Positions 20,816-32,147 of a DNA stretch of 64,000 nt are shown in pieces. Source of the stretch: Cenococcum geophilum 1.58 (lineage: Eukaryota; Ascomycota; Dothideomycetes; Gloniales; Gloniaceae); contig KV748199.1 in assembly GCA_001692895.1 (NCBI GenBank), positions 1,736,001 to 1,800,000 on the forward strand. The letters run 5' to 3'. The notes below the pieces were generated by a model that saw nothing but the letters and a program-made list of their open reading frames with translations, was not told the origin of the DNA and ran no database searches. How positions within the stretch are numbered: position 1 is the stretch's first letter; every line of letters begins with the position of its first letter. Position numbers and translations under genes: made by a program.

Positions 20816-22138
20816 CCGTAGCGGTCACTTTATGTATGGAAGTCTGAAAGCTTTTTCGAGGCAAATTATACGAGTACGAAGTTGGGGTGTGTATTACGAT
20901 CGCAGGGCCATAATTGTGGTGAAATTGCGTCAAGTGTAGATCTTAAATAGGTGAACCTAGCCCAAAGTTTTGCCCTAGTTTCGCTGAGGATTCAAACATA
21001 CGGATTAGGTTTGAGTGGCTGAAAAGGCGTCAATTAATTAAGAACCTTTAGTAACAGGGAACCTATCATTGCATCTGCTCATTTGTTGATAAAGATAATT
21101 AAGGAGTACTACCAATCTCCCACAATCTTATCTGCGCCCTCTTTCCTAGAAATTAAGCTGCATTAATACCTAAGGTAGTCACAAAAATAAACCATGCCAC
21201 TTTGCAGCAATTCATTTTGCTGCTAGTTCCGGATGTAGCGAGGCATAAATATGCACATCTTGTAGAGTTAAATGCCGATGAAGCGTGCTAGATGAGGAAA
21301 GGCAGTAATGGAATTCTCTAAACGGTCATGCGAGCAACTTGGGAAGATTGTAATACCAAATTTAAAAGCGCATAGCTTCGACAGACCAGAGACGACTATA
21401 ATGAGGGGATAGAGCCATGATAAAGCTCTCCTGATATCGCTGAATGCATTGATCTGTATTTAAGCTTTAGAATTTTATTTCTAGAAGACTCTGCTAAGTC
21501 TGCTCAAATGTATCCATTAATTCTAGTCTCGTCGTGCGTGTCTGACAAATTAAAGAAAACCAAATTTGACCGGAGAAGTTCATCAGCATAAGACGAAATA
21601 ACTCTAGTGAACATCCCTGCCGTTTACCGAATAAGGTAAGGTAGCATCCAAGAAATGTAACCATATTTCCTTAGCGTCTAATCAATTGGCTAGCATTGGC
21701 CAAGATTTGCTGCTTACCAAGACACCGTTTTCCGAAGGAAGAAAGTTTACGGCTATCAAGATGACGGGGTCCGAGCTTGCATCAGGGTCCTGCGTCACTA
21801 ACCTCTTTCCTCATCATTATGGGGTATTATCGACGAATGTTTGAAAGTGGCAATGTTCATGGGGATGTCAGTCACAAAAAGGCTTACTAAATCTTCATTG
21901 CATTTATTGACCCGAGGTACGAGTGGTCTATACTTTCAATGTGTTTAAATTTTCAAACCCTGCCAAGCTAGCTTCTGATTGGTTAGAAAGCTAGCTTCTC
22001 ATTGGTTAGAAAAAAAAACGCGGGCGGTATCTACCTGCAGAATACACGTGACGAACACCAAAATATTTAAGATCTCACTATCAGCAAATCAACCTTTTTG
22101 TTGATATCTCTATCAATACTACTATACGCGTCTTAACT
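20816..22138. other. Intergenic region, no gene recognised
   Basis: Host-like composition and no long frame in any direction. A 22-bp direct pair (GCTAGCTTCT-ATTGGTTAGAAA type) occurs at about 21965-22010, just before the Helitron side. The 5' terminus of the Helitron must lie near the right end (about 22060-22138), but no certain TC boundary is visible. Confidence 0.5.
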
Positions 22139-23690
22139 ATGGTAGAACCTGCTTTAATTAAGTGCAGCAAGTGCTGTTTAATACAACCCCGTATTAATTT
22201 TATTAAAAACGGCCCATCTATTAAGCTTTTAAAGTAATGTTAATCGTGTTGGTTAAAGGTACGTTTTCCCTATACTGTATATTATTTCTACTTTTACTTA
22301 CTTTCCTAGGGCTCTAAATATAATTTAAATAGGCAGAAAGCAAAGCTTGGTTCTACTAAGACTTGTCCTATAAAGCGCTAGCAAAATTCTTTACCTAAAA
22401 CCGATACTAAGGACGTCTTCTTACCTCGCGGCCAGAACAGTTAAAATACCCCTAAAATAGCTTAACGGCGGAAGATAATTAGGGTAATATAACGGGAGTA
22501 CCGCATTCTTAATTAGCGGGGTGAAGCTTACTCGCCTACTCCTCCGCTATATACTATAGATAAAGCTCTATATAGTAGTAGAGGCGCTCTAAATAACCTA
22601 AATGCATCCTTGCCGGAACTAGCTCCTATACCTACTCTACCGCTAATACCTACCCTACCGCTAATACCTACTCTACCGCTAATACCTACTCTACTACTAA
22701 TACCTACTCTACTGCTAATACCACCTTCCTTATAGTAAGCTCCCTTGTGGTAAGCTCCCTCTTTATAAGCTCCCTCTTAGTAAGCTCCCTCTTAGTAAGC
22801 TCTAACTACGGCTACTCTACGGCTAATACTACCTTCTTTACGGCAAGCTCTAACTACGGCTATACTACTACCTATTTCGGCTGTTAATTAGGAGCGAATT
22901 AAGAAGTTTAGGAGTATACTATAGGCTAAATATATAGAGACGTGTAGTTGCTATAAGGAGTAGTAGTTCTAAATAGGCCTAGCTATAGAGGGTGACAATA
23001 TAGGTATATATAAAGTCTGTATTAAGGACGCCAATAGCCTTAAAGATCTAACCCTTTCTTCCCTATTTAGTAAAAGTAATAAGCTTAATCTAGGGCCTAT
23101 TCCTAGCTTCCTACCTATATTTACCGCAGTAGAGGAGCTTCTAATTACGCGCGTATACGTTTATCTGTAAGTCGTACGTATATATAGCCAGTAATATCGC
23201 TATACTGGCTACGTCTGCTGCTTTGGCTAGAATATACTAAAGACTTAGAGGTAGCTACCACGGCTACCTACTAAACTTAATATACTGGTCGTAAGGCCTA
23301 TAATAATAGAGGGTGGCTAATACCTAAGTCGGCGGTTCACCAAGCGGTATACCATAAGGCGCTTTATTATAGTACTATGGCTTTACTTTCTAAAGGCCAA
23401 TTATTCTAATTATCGCGATATTAAAATATGTAGTACCTAGCTTACTAGCTTACCTAAAAATAGCTCTATATTAAATCAGCTACCTTATATTAATAAGTCG
23501 GAGTCTAATAATTTTACTCCTATATAATGTCCTTTTATTATTAATCCTCTGCTTACCAAGCTTAGTAGTAATATACTAGATAGCAAATTTAATAACAATA
23601 TACTAGATACTTTAGTTCCTAATTTAGTACCTAACCTTAATAAATTAGAACTTTTAGGTTATAAGGTTTAATACTAATAAGACCTATAAA
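22139..23690 (+). pseudogene. Helitron protein, N-terminal part (Cys motif, DUF6570-like)
   Basis: The start at ATG 22139 gives MVEPALIKCSKCCLIQPRINF, a CxxC pair followed by a second Cys pair. A repeat-rich low-complexity stretch (IPTLPL units) follows at 22620-22730, then the DUF6570-like region at about 22900-23450 (AVEELLITRVYVYLQVVRIY, then YTGYVCCFGQN, LPRLPTKLNILVVRP). Stops are almost all TAG/TAA at Gln positions. An intron near 22265-22310 (GTACGT...CTAG) is possible. Confidence 0.72.
22620..22860 (+). repeat. Tandem repeats in the Helitron N-terminal region
   Basis: About five to six copies of an 18-bp unit (ACCTACTCTACCGCTAAT) at about 22630-22722, encoding repeated IPTLPL, then about five copies of a 14-15 bp unit (GTAAGCTCCCTCTTA) at 22735-22800. 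A degenerate third block follows. Both arrays are in a linker and not in a domain. Confidence 0.75.
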
Positions 23691-23695
23691 CGGGC

Positions 23696-23796
23696 TGTAA
23701 CGTGGCCCGCCTCCACGTCGCCATACGGCCAAAAAGACTGAGAGTGCTTGCGAACTTGTCGCAAGCGCGGCGGGACCTAATATATATACTCTTACA
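23696..23796. repeat. TRIM left LTR (101 bp)
   Basis: Starts TGTAACGTGG and ends ATACTCTTACA. This copy keeps TG at its start and the CTG and CGCAAG forms, so it is the less mutated of the pair. Confidence 0.88.
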
Positions 23797-24040
23797 ATTG
23801 CCCTCTCCTCTGCGCGCTCGTCCCCGAGCGCTCGCAGGGATTCCTTTATACGTCTGTTTGGGCCTCTATAGGAATCAAACGCCAAGAGTATCACCATATT
23901 AGTTAGTCCCCAGTAACGTAAGCGATCGGACTCAGCCGACCCGCCTCATCACACGGATGCGTGTTAGACTGTACTAAAGCGAAGTGACCGATGGGGATCG
24001 AACCCACGACACCTGGCCCTAGTAAGTTCGCAAGCACAAT

Positions 24041-24141
24041 TATAACGTGGCCCGCCTCCACGTCGCCATACGGCCAAAAAGATTAAGAGTGCTTGCGAAC
24101 TTGTCGTAAGCGCGGCGGGACCTAATATATATACTCTTACA
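24041..24141. repeat. TRIM right LTR (101 bp)
   Basis: Starts TATAACGTGG (TG changed to TA) and is otherwise nearly identical to the left copy. The following CGGGC completes the target duplication. Confidence 0.88.
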
Positions 24142-24146
24142 CGGGC

Positions 24147-27100
24147 CTAAAGGTTTTTACTATATAGCAGACACCTCTTTCTAAGCGATTAGCTAGTTTT
24201 ATTATGCGCAGCGCCTTTTATACTCTATTTCCTTATAGTAAAGCCGACTTTAATATGCTATAAAGCCGTATAGTTACCCTAGCTACATATACTAAGCATA
24301 TGCTTAAGTATTAGGACGGTTGGTTTAGCTGCTACCCCTTATTTCGCTACTATATGTTTAATCGGATTATAAAAAAGTAAGCCCTTAATGCTACCTACTT
24401 CCTTTACAGCCGATTAGATAAAAATAGTTTATTTTTAAATAAGCTTAATAATCTTATAAATAGTAGTAGGGGTAACTAGGTTTTAAATAAGATTGTATAG
24501 TATATATAGAAGTTTAAAGGCACTAGGCCTTACTAGAAGCAGAAGAGAAATAAGCTTACGGCTTATACTAAAATTATTAAAAGTAGGTCTCTATTCTTTA
24601 CACTTAGCGCTGCTAATCTATATTAGTATAATCTACACTCTTATATACCTCGATTTAACGAATATAAGGCTGCTAATAAGGCTTAGCGCTATCGGATTGC
24701 TTCTTAGAATCTTAATAATAACCCACATATTGCTACTTACTGGCTATATTACCGCTTTAATCTATTTAGAAAGCACATGCTTATAGGTCTATTTAATAGC
24801 ACTAACTTTTAGTCCCGATATAAGTGGTAGGCGTAAGGTAGCGGCTATATATATAGCTTTTTATAGAGTTTAATAGCCCTAAGGCCAGATCTATTAACTA
24901 GTAAATTAAGGGCGGCTTTTACTAAGTACTAGGCTGCTTTTATATCTATAATAAATCCTAATTAATCTAGGCCTCCTAATCTTTAATATTCTTCTACTCT
25001 TAGCTATAAAGAATACCTTAACACCAGTAAGCTTCTTACTGCCTACCTTAATTAATTTTAACAGCACCGCAATTATACTGAATTTTACTGCTTAAGATTA
25101 AAGAAAGGCTCCGCTAGAGTAAAGGAGTGCAGCTTTTACTTTCTACGCTCTCTCTATAATAAGGCCGCTATATTAAAGGATTAAAACCTATATTACTAGA
25201 CGTTCTATTTATAGCGTAATAATAAGCTTTTTAATAGCTATAATTTAGCTATAATACTGGCGTAGATGGTAAATATTAATACATCGCCTGCTATAAGTAT
25301 ATTAGTAATAGTTAACTATATAGGTAAATATTGTAGTAAGGAAGAGAAGAAGTTAACTTCTTACTAGGAGTTACTCTAATTAGTATAGCTATATACCAAC
25401 AGTCTTTATACCTTTAGTTTAATAGTAGCTAAGTTTATAAATAAGCTTATTACTAAATATAATTAGTTGGTATAGAAGGTATACTATCTACTTCTTAATA
25501 TTCCCCCTTTTAAAGGCTTAAAAAATATAGTAACTTTAAACTACTACTAGGAGGACGACCGAAGCGCTATATATAAGCTTAAGGATAGGTAACTAAGAGG
25601 GTATAGACTATCTAACTATAAGAAATATAAGCACCGCCTAGATGGGGTAGAGGATATTACTTTTTTTAATTTTCTACTCTATTTTAATCACTCTACTTAT
25701 AAGCGTCGGCTAAGAGTAAGGCCTTAAGTTATATCGTACTTTCCGTAATATAACGGCGATTATTCCTATCTATAGTATCCTAAGTTCTGCCGTATAAAGC
25801 TTATTCTTTATTACCCATAAAGGGAGTATAAGGAAGTGGCTACTTATACTAATAAATTTGGGGCCCCTAATTATATAGCTTCCTATTAGGCTTACGTTAA
25901 CTCTTATTAGCACCCACCTAACTACTTCTATAATTAGAAACTAGAGGAAGGTTATAAAACTACTAATAATATTAATAAGTTTAAGGCGATTTCGCAGATA
26001 ACTTAGAGCTATATTAGTCCTTTAAGGCCCTATATACCCGCGTTTAAAATACTAATAGAGTTAAAATTAAGGATTTTAATAGGCTTAGTAATAGGGAGCT
26101 TAATTATAACTACGACTAGAGTATACATTGGGGTACGTACCTAGAGCTTAATAAGAGGATTTATTAGCAGGAAGTATGGCAATAGCCTCTATTATAGAGC
26201 CGCTTATCTTAAATAGCAACTCCGTCCTCCTTATAACTAAGTTAGCGTTATATCTATAATATTATAGTTAATTACTATAGGCAGATCTAAGTAGGCCTTA
26301 GCCCCCCCTTATTACGGATTAACGTTAATAGAGAGGCAGAAACCGGTAAATCGCATCTTATTACTATCCTCTCTACTACGCTCTATAATATAGTAAGGGC
26401 TAATAATAAGCTATTGCTATTAGCTTAAGCTGCCCCTATTAGGGTAGCTACCTTTAGTATTAACGGCAGAACTATATATAATCTATTAAGGTTGCCGGTA
26501 AACCGTCCGTTTAAGAAATTACCTACTACTAGTCTTACGCCTTTATAACAAGCTTTTAAGGATATTTACTATTTTATCCTTAATAAGAAATCTATAATCG
26601 GGCAAGTATATCTAGCCTAGATTAACTACCGCCTCCGTTAGATCTACCCTATGCGTAATAATAACTATTTTAGAGGCTTAAATATCTTACTAGTAGGCGA
26701 TTTCTATTAGCTTCCCCCTATAGGTTAGGCGGCCTTATATAGCAATCTACCTATTAGGCCGTTAGAGCTTGCTAGCTATAAAAAGGGAGCCTATAAGGCG
26801 ATTAACTAAATAGCTTTCCTAGATTAAGTTATGCGGTAAGGCGGTAATAACGCTAAGAGCTTTATATTTAGGACCGCCCTTATAAAGCTACGTAGTAATT
26901 CTATAAGTAAATTAACCTAAAAGCTTCTTTTAACTAGGTATAAGCAGGGCCTATCTACTAATAAGGTTGCGGGCTTTAATAATATAATTCGGCTATATAG
27001 TACATGCGCTGCTATAGGTAAGTATAATACTACTTAGCTTCGCGACCTTTTACAGCTAGTAATAGCTATTAAGTTAGTTAATACTAGTGTAGGTATATAA

Positions 27101-27650
27101 AAAGTTACTCTTAATTAGTGCAATACTATAGAGAATCTAGCCCTATATATTGGCGTAAAAGTAATACTAATATAAAATATCTGGGTTAAACTAGGCTTAG
27201 TAAACGGTACTACTAATATAGTTAAAGATGTTATATAAAAGGGACACGCGGATATTAAAAAGGATTAGCCTTAGTTACTACTAATTATAATAAATAGGTA
27301 TAACGGACCTACTCTATTTACTTAGTAGGATAGTAAGAAGGTCGTCCCTATATTTTTTATACTTTATAAGTAGGAGGGTATAAGAGGCTCTTACTTACAG
27401 TATTAATTTCTAATTACTTTAGCTTTTGCTTTTACTATATATAAAAGCCAGGGCCTAATACTTAACTAAGTAATTCTAAATATTAAGGAAAAGAATAAGA
27501 CAGCTAGGCTAACCTATATAGCAATTTTACGAGTTAAGAAGCTTTTAGGGCTTATATTTAAATATAGGTTTAATATAAAATAATTTTAGTTATCTATAAG
27601 TAAGACTAAAGAGGTATAATAAGAAGATTTTGTATAAAGGTAGTAGCAAC
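24147..27650 (+). pseudogene. Helitron Rep domain and PIF1-type helicase
   Basis: Helitron_like_N is recognised at about 24595-24850: FFTLSAANLY*YNLHSYIPR, NNNPHIATYWLYYRFNLFRK. The PIF1 helicase follows at about 26300-27600: NREAETGKSHLITIL (Walker A, with Gly positions now mutated), AAPIRVATFSINGRTIYNLL, ILLVGDFY*LPP, and the C-terminal AILRVKKLLGLIFKY. The order and motifs match Helitron RepHel proteins. Frequent TAG/TAA at Gln/Trp. The catalytic tyrosines of the Rep domain could not be placed with certainty between 25670 and 26000. Confidence 0.8.
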
Positions 27651-27732
27651 TACTTATAAACGACTTTTCCTAATTAGGAAATTATATACTAGCTTAGAGG
27701 TAAGTAAAGAATACAGTATTTATTTTAGTTTC

Positions 27733-28051
27733 TATAAAAGGCTAGCCTGACCAAAATGTATAATTATCTAATTGACAGTGTCACCGGTAAGTAGAAGGTA
27801 AGTTAAAGGTAAGTTAAAGGTAGAATAAGTTTCACGTATTAAAGGACAAATGCTTTTAACCACTTCTATTTAGAGACTAATCGCTAGTTCTTCTTTAGAG
27901 GGGAATTAGCTTCCTATATATTTCTTCTAAGACGCTAGTAAAACCTTTTACCCCTAACCTGTCTAACTATGTCTTCTAGAACATAGATGGGACATAGATA
28001 AAACCTCTTACCGTCTTATTAGATATGTACCTCTTAGGGGATTCCGTTATA
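27733..28051 (-). repeat. gypsy-C 3' LTR (left in the window)
   Basis: Matches 37166-37484 at most positions; the differences I compared are transitions, consistent with independent RIP of the two copies. Contains GGTAAGTTAAAG in tandem near 27800-27815. Confidence 0.88.
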
Positions 28052-30086
28052 ATTGCCTCCCCTTTTAGGGTCTTAGTCCTTTAAGACTTCGCCTCTACTA
28101 AGCTCTTATAGAGTTCCAACTAAAACCACTAGGGAAACCCTTAGTAAAAAGGTACTCTATAATGCGACTTATTGCCAGCTCTTTACTAGCGCGGAACTTT
28201 ACTTTATCTTTTATTCCTCTACTCTTCTCCTACCCTAGCTCCTTATAGTGCTTTTATAATAGGATTTTAATAATAATAATAAAAATTTAGTAGGATTTAC
28301 CTCTTTAATTTTAGGAATTTGTTATAAATAGATCTAGAGGTTATCCGGTGCAACGCGTTAACTAACTACTATTCCTATTTACCTAAATAGGCCTTAATAA
28401 TAATGTCTTTTATTTTAATTTCTTTTTATTTATAAGTTATCGTCTTTTCCTTATCCTTTTATTAATAACACTATTCGTCTTATTCTTAAACAGGCTGTTT
28501 TTATTATATCTCGCCTTTTAGCTTCTATATCTCTAGCCATACTTCCATTACTATCTCGTTATCTTTTTTTAACGCGTCTATAAGCAACAGGATCCCTACC
28601 TCATCTCTTATAATAATGCTAACTTCTTAGAGTATTCTCTTATAATAGCTTGTGGTCCTTCTGCGCGTCCCTAAACCGGCGACAGTGTTATTAATCTCCT
28701 AGTAACGCCCTAGATAGCGTCTATTACTCCTATAGCAGTTTCCCTAAAATACTATTATTGCTATGTTTATACTCTTACGCAGGATCCTTCCTACGTCTAT
28801 AAGATACCTTGCTTTAGCAAAAATAAGTCTAAGTGCTCCCATTGTCGCAGTAGGAGAAAGACTTACGTTCTAGTATTTCCTATTCCATCCTATTTTAGAT
28901 TTTGCTAATTATACTAAATCCCCGCTATTTATGTGTATAAGATTTATAGGCTCTAATACGCTATCTAAGATTTCCGCTAATATCTTAATAGTAATAGGCG
29001 GGGATAAAAGGTATCTTCCCTTACTTGCAGACTCTTTAATTCTATAAGAGTTTCTACTACTATAAAGACGTAATGTTCTTAGATATATAGTGTCTAGGAG
29101 CGTATATATAAATAGCTTATCCTTATTAATAATAATATTTATACTTTTACGCGGGCTACTCTAGCTAGATAAGTTTCTCTAGTAACTCGCTTAGGAACTA
29201 TACTAACTCCTTTAGCTAATATCTCTCTAATCCCTACTTAGACGCCGATTTAGAACCTAGAAATACTAAGAATAGCGATAAAGGTTAAGATAAACATTCT
29301 CCTCGCTAGTCTCCCGCCTATGCTAGTCCTTCCAGTACCCGTTATTCTAAGAAGAATATTAGTGGAAGTGCTAATACTTCTAGGGATAGAGGAGCTAATA
29401 ATACCATTAATAATAACGTTAAGATAGAAGAGGAGGCTCCTATTACTACTGCTAGTATTTAAGTTATTACCTAGCTCTTTCCTTCTTCTTATAGAATAGC
29501 TTTATATAGTGCCTCTTAGGTACCTCTAGGATGCCCTATTATTAGGAATTAACTTTATACTTTAGGGATACCTTTATTCTAAGCTTTGGTGACAATCTAT
29601 ATAAACGCAGTATATTACTATAATCCCTATATATAATAAACGGGTAGTATTTCTATAGGTGCCCTTATAATTTCTTAAAATTTCTAATTCTTTATAGGCT
29701 ATCCTTTTGCTCCTCTTTATACTATTAACTCTACTACGTATCTCCGGTGCCAGGCTAAATACTCTCCTTTTATCCCTAAGGGATCTTTCTAAATCCCTAA
29801 GGCCCACTTCTTATAGTACTACTACTCCTTCTTAAAAAGCGTTCTTCTTTAACAATATCCCTAGTGGTTCTCCTATAGATCCTTATAGGCTTCCTCTTAT
29901 AGAATTCTAGGATCTCTATTATAATAGCAAAACGTTTCCATTCTTAATACCTAGCTGCTTAATCCTATAGTTTTAATTTATGGGGTCTTTCCCTATTACT
30001 TTACCTATAGTATATTCGGAACCATTTCTAAGTTCTTTACCTTTAGTTCTTAGAAAGGTTAATTATAGTGTCGTATTCTGGCTAAC
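28052..30086. other. Degenerate region between gypsy-C PPT and inserted element
   Basis: The reading is open for long stretches on both strands once TAG/TAA are read as Gln. Plus gives a Ser/Asn-rich stretch (SPAYASPSSTRYSKKN near 29320) and a Cys/His patch (KSKCSHCRSRRK near 28830); minus gives SIKRSKRIAYKELEILRNYK at about 29660-29730 and the natural continuation of the chromodomain C terminus. I cannot decide which strand was coding. A third ORF or an extended pol tail is possible. Confidence 0.35.
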
Positions 30087-30125
30087 GTTAGGAAAAAATT
30101 TACCAGCATCTGATTTTACTTTTCT

Positions 30126-30320
30126 GCCATTTCAGCATTTTCTAGCATTTCTAGCATTTTCTAGCATTTAGCAGCTAAATGCGGCATTTATTACTAAGTA
30201 CTAGCATTTAGCGCCAAATGCCGCATTTATAATTGAGTATTAGCATTTAGCTGCATTTATAATTAAGTATTAGATTTAGCTGCTCTAAATGCTAGAAAAT
30301 GCTAAAAATGGCAGAAAAGT
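30126..30320. repeat. AGCATTT / AAATGCT interspersed repeat
   Basis: More than a dozen copies of AGCATTT or its complement in both orientations, with palindromic pairs such as AGCATTTAGC...GCTAAATGC. Relatives of these words (AAATGCTGC) recur just inside the other end at 32100-32128, so this is probably a subterminal repeat of the element. Confidence 0.75.
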
Positions 30321-30333
30321 AAAAATTAAATGC

Positions 30334-30870
30334 TGTACCGAAGCTTCTGCGCACGAAGTTCCTGTACCAAAGCTCCTGCCACGAAGCTCCTGCACGGAAG
30401 TTCTACACGAGAAGTTCTGCACGAAAGCTCTTGCACGAAAGCTCTGCACGAAGCTCTGCCACCGGAAGCCCTACACGAAGGCTCTACAACGAAGTTCTTA
30501 CACGGAAGTTTCTGCACGGAAGCTCTGCACGAAAGCTCTACACGGAAAGGCCCTACAACGGAAGCCTCTACACGAAGTTCTACACGAAGTTCTGCCACGA
30601 AGCTCTGCACGAAAGCCTCTACACGAAAGCCCTACACGAAGCTCTACACGAAGTTCTACACGGAAGTTCTGCACGAAGCTCTGCACGAAGCTCTAACCAC
30701 CGAAGCTCTGCACGAAAGCTCTACGCGAAGCTCTGCACAAAGCTCTACACAAGGCTCTACATAAAGCTCTGCGTACAGAGGCTCTGCACAAGGCTCTGCG
30801 CGAAGCTCTGCGTACGGAGGCTCTACACGAAGCTCCGCATCGGGTCCCCGCTATATTCCCGATAGCCTCT
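30334..30870 (+). repeat. Satellite of ~12-bp CACGAAGCTCTG units
   Basis: Roughly forty imperfect copies of a 11-14 bp unit (GCACGAAGCTCTG, TACACGAAGCTC). Because the unit lacks stops, several frames stay open; these are not genes. CpA and TpG are abundant and unmutated, unlike the surrounding retroelement. Confidence 0.85.
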
Positions 30871-30959
30871 ACACATGCCTCTGCCAAGTATACCCCCTAT
30901 ATACACCTAGGTAGCCACCTCATTTTTTACCCTTCCTTACATCCTCCCTACCTAGGAAG

Positions 30960-31345
30960 ACACCAGAACGACAGCCAGCAGACAACTATCACCGGAGCTA
31001 GACGACCGTCAGAGCCAGACAACCGTCATTAAAGCTAGACAACCGTCGCCAGAGCCAGATGACCGTCGCCAAAGCTAGACGACTATCATCAGAGCTAGAC
31101 GACCGTCGTTAGAGCCAGATAACCGTCGTCAGAGCCAGACGACCGTCGCCAGAGCCAGATGACCGTCGCCAGAGCTAGACAACCGTCAGAGCCAGACGAC
31201 CGTCATCAGAGCTAGACAACCGTCGCCGGAGCTAGATGACCGTCGCCAGAGCTGGACGACCATCAGAGCCAGACAACCGTCGCTAGAGCTAGACGACCGT
31301 TATTATCGCCATACAACCGTCGCTAGAGCCACACAATAACCATTT
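30960..31345 (+). repeat. 20-bp satellite GACCGTCGCCAGAGCCAGAT
   Basis: About eighteen tandem copies, most exactly 20 bp, a few 17 bp through loss of GCC or TCG triplets. Variation includes C/T, G/A and triplet deletions. Confidence 0.85.
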
Positions 31346-31404
31346 AAACGACCAGCCAGCGAACACGATAAACGATTCGATTAATTAATTAAATTAAGGT
31401 AACA

Positions 31405-31658
31405 TAGACGGGTAGGCATAGATAGGTAGGCATAGATAGGTGGGTATAGACAGACAGACAAACAGATAGACAGATAGACGGGCAGACAGGTAGGCAAGTA
31501 GGCAGGCAGGCAGGCGGGTAGGCAAATAGGCAGGTAGGTAGGTAGATAGGCAGGCAGGCAGGTAGGCAGGTAGGCAGGCAGGCAGGTAAGCAGGTAGGTA
31601 AGTAGGTAGGCAGGCAGGTAGGCAGGTAGGTAGGTAGGTCGGTAGGTAGGCAGGTAGA
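31405..31658 (+). repeat. Tetranucleotide-based microsatellite GGTA/GGCA/GATA
   Basis: About 250 bp of GGTAGGCAGGCA-type sequence grading from ATAGGTAGGC through GACAGACA to GGTAGGTAGGCA. The minus strand would read Tyr-Leu-Pro repeats in an open frame; this follows from the repeat and is not a gene. Confidence 0.88.
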
Positions 31659-31794
31659 AGAGCACTATCGCTATATATTAAATTATCTAAAATAATATAA
31701 TTTTATACCAACTATATAAACCAAGCAAATACTATTAAGTATATAGGAAGAGTAAGATATATAAAATACGCAAGGAGGGCATTATATACAGAAT

Positions 31795-32050
31795 GCACGA
31801 GGAGGGCATTATATATTAATTACGCATTAAGTGCAAAATGCGCAATTAGCTGCACTGCATTATTAAATACGGCAGTTAGCTGTACTGTGTTATTAAATAC
31901 AGCAGTATACGGCAGTGCGTTATTAAATACAGCAGTATACGGCAGTGCATTGTTAAATACAGTAGTATATGGCAGTATGCTGCATCGCATTATTAAATAC
32001 AGCAGTATGCCGCACCGCATTATTAAATACGGCAGTATGCCGCACCTTAG
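31795..32050 (+). repeat. 30-bp satellite GCATTATTAAATACAGCAGT-type
   Basis: About six copies of a 30-bp unit, GCATTATTAAATACAGCAGT followed by ATACGGCAGT or ATGCCGCACC. The last copies end next to the AAATGCTGC subterminal words. Confidence 0.85.
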
Positions 32051-32147
32051 TCAATACCATACGCTACACGTTATAGTGCGCGGAATACACATTTGGCCGC
32101 TAAATGCTGCCAAATGCTGCAAAAATGCTGGTAAATTTTTTCCTAAC

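Larger units (their letters stand above)
23696..24141. mobile_element. Miniature LTR element (TRIM-like), 446 bp
   Basis: Two 101-bp direct repeats (23696-23796 and 24041-24141) with TGTAAC...CTTACA ends, flanked by a perfect 5-bp duplication CGGGC (23691-23695, 24142-24146). The inner 244 bp has no coding frame. The repeats differ at only four positions by eye, all C-to-T or G-to-A, three in CpA/TpG context. On the minus strand the inside contains GTGGGTTCGATCCCCAT, which fits a tRNA T-arm and Pol III B box. Each LTR has a 7-bp-stem hairpin (CTTGCGA...TCGCAAG). It must be mobilised in trans. Confidence 0.88.
22139..27732 (+). mobile_element. Helitron (RepHel), RIP-damaged; 3' part displaced by gypsy-C
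   Basis: The plus strand carries the Helitron protein order: an N-terminal Cys-pair segment, a DUF6570-like domain, the Helitron_like_N rolling-circle domain, and a PIF1-type helicase. It is interrupted by the miniature LTR element (23696-24141), whose TSD allows exact re-joining, and by gypsy-C at 27733; the rest lies after 37489. Exact 5' TC and 3' CTRR termini could not be fixed. By family it moves by rolling-circle replication; this copy cannot. Confidence 0.82.
30087..32147. mobile_element. 2061-bp inverted-repeat element filled with satellites
   Basis: Ends are perfect 23-bp inverted repeats (GTTAGGAAAAAATTTACCAG plus CAT, 30087-30109, and its complement 32125-32147). It interrupts the gypsy-C chromodomain frame, which runs up to 32148 on the right side. 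The interior has no conserved coding domain and consists of five successive unrelated repeat arrays (listed separately). No clear target duplication was seen (flanks ...CTAAC and AAAAG...). Superfamily unknown; non-autonomous. Confidence 0.7.

Noticed and set aside
24493-24786. Hydrophobic 97-codon plus frame resembling a membrane protein
   Set aside because: The neighbouring frame gives the clear Helitron_like_N motifs (FFTLSAANLY, NNNPHIATYWLYYR); this one is an out-of-frame shadow.
30289-30865. Overlapping 135-144 codon frames in several frames
   Set aside because: They follow from a stop-free 12-bp satellite; all frames being open together is a repeat artefact.
31381-31665. Minus frame rich in Tyr-Leu-Pro repeats
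   Set aside because: Translation of a tetranucleotide microsatellite, not a protein gene.
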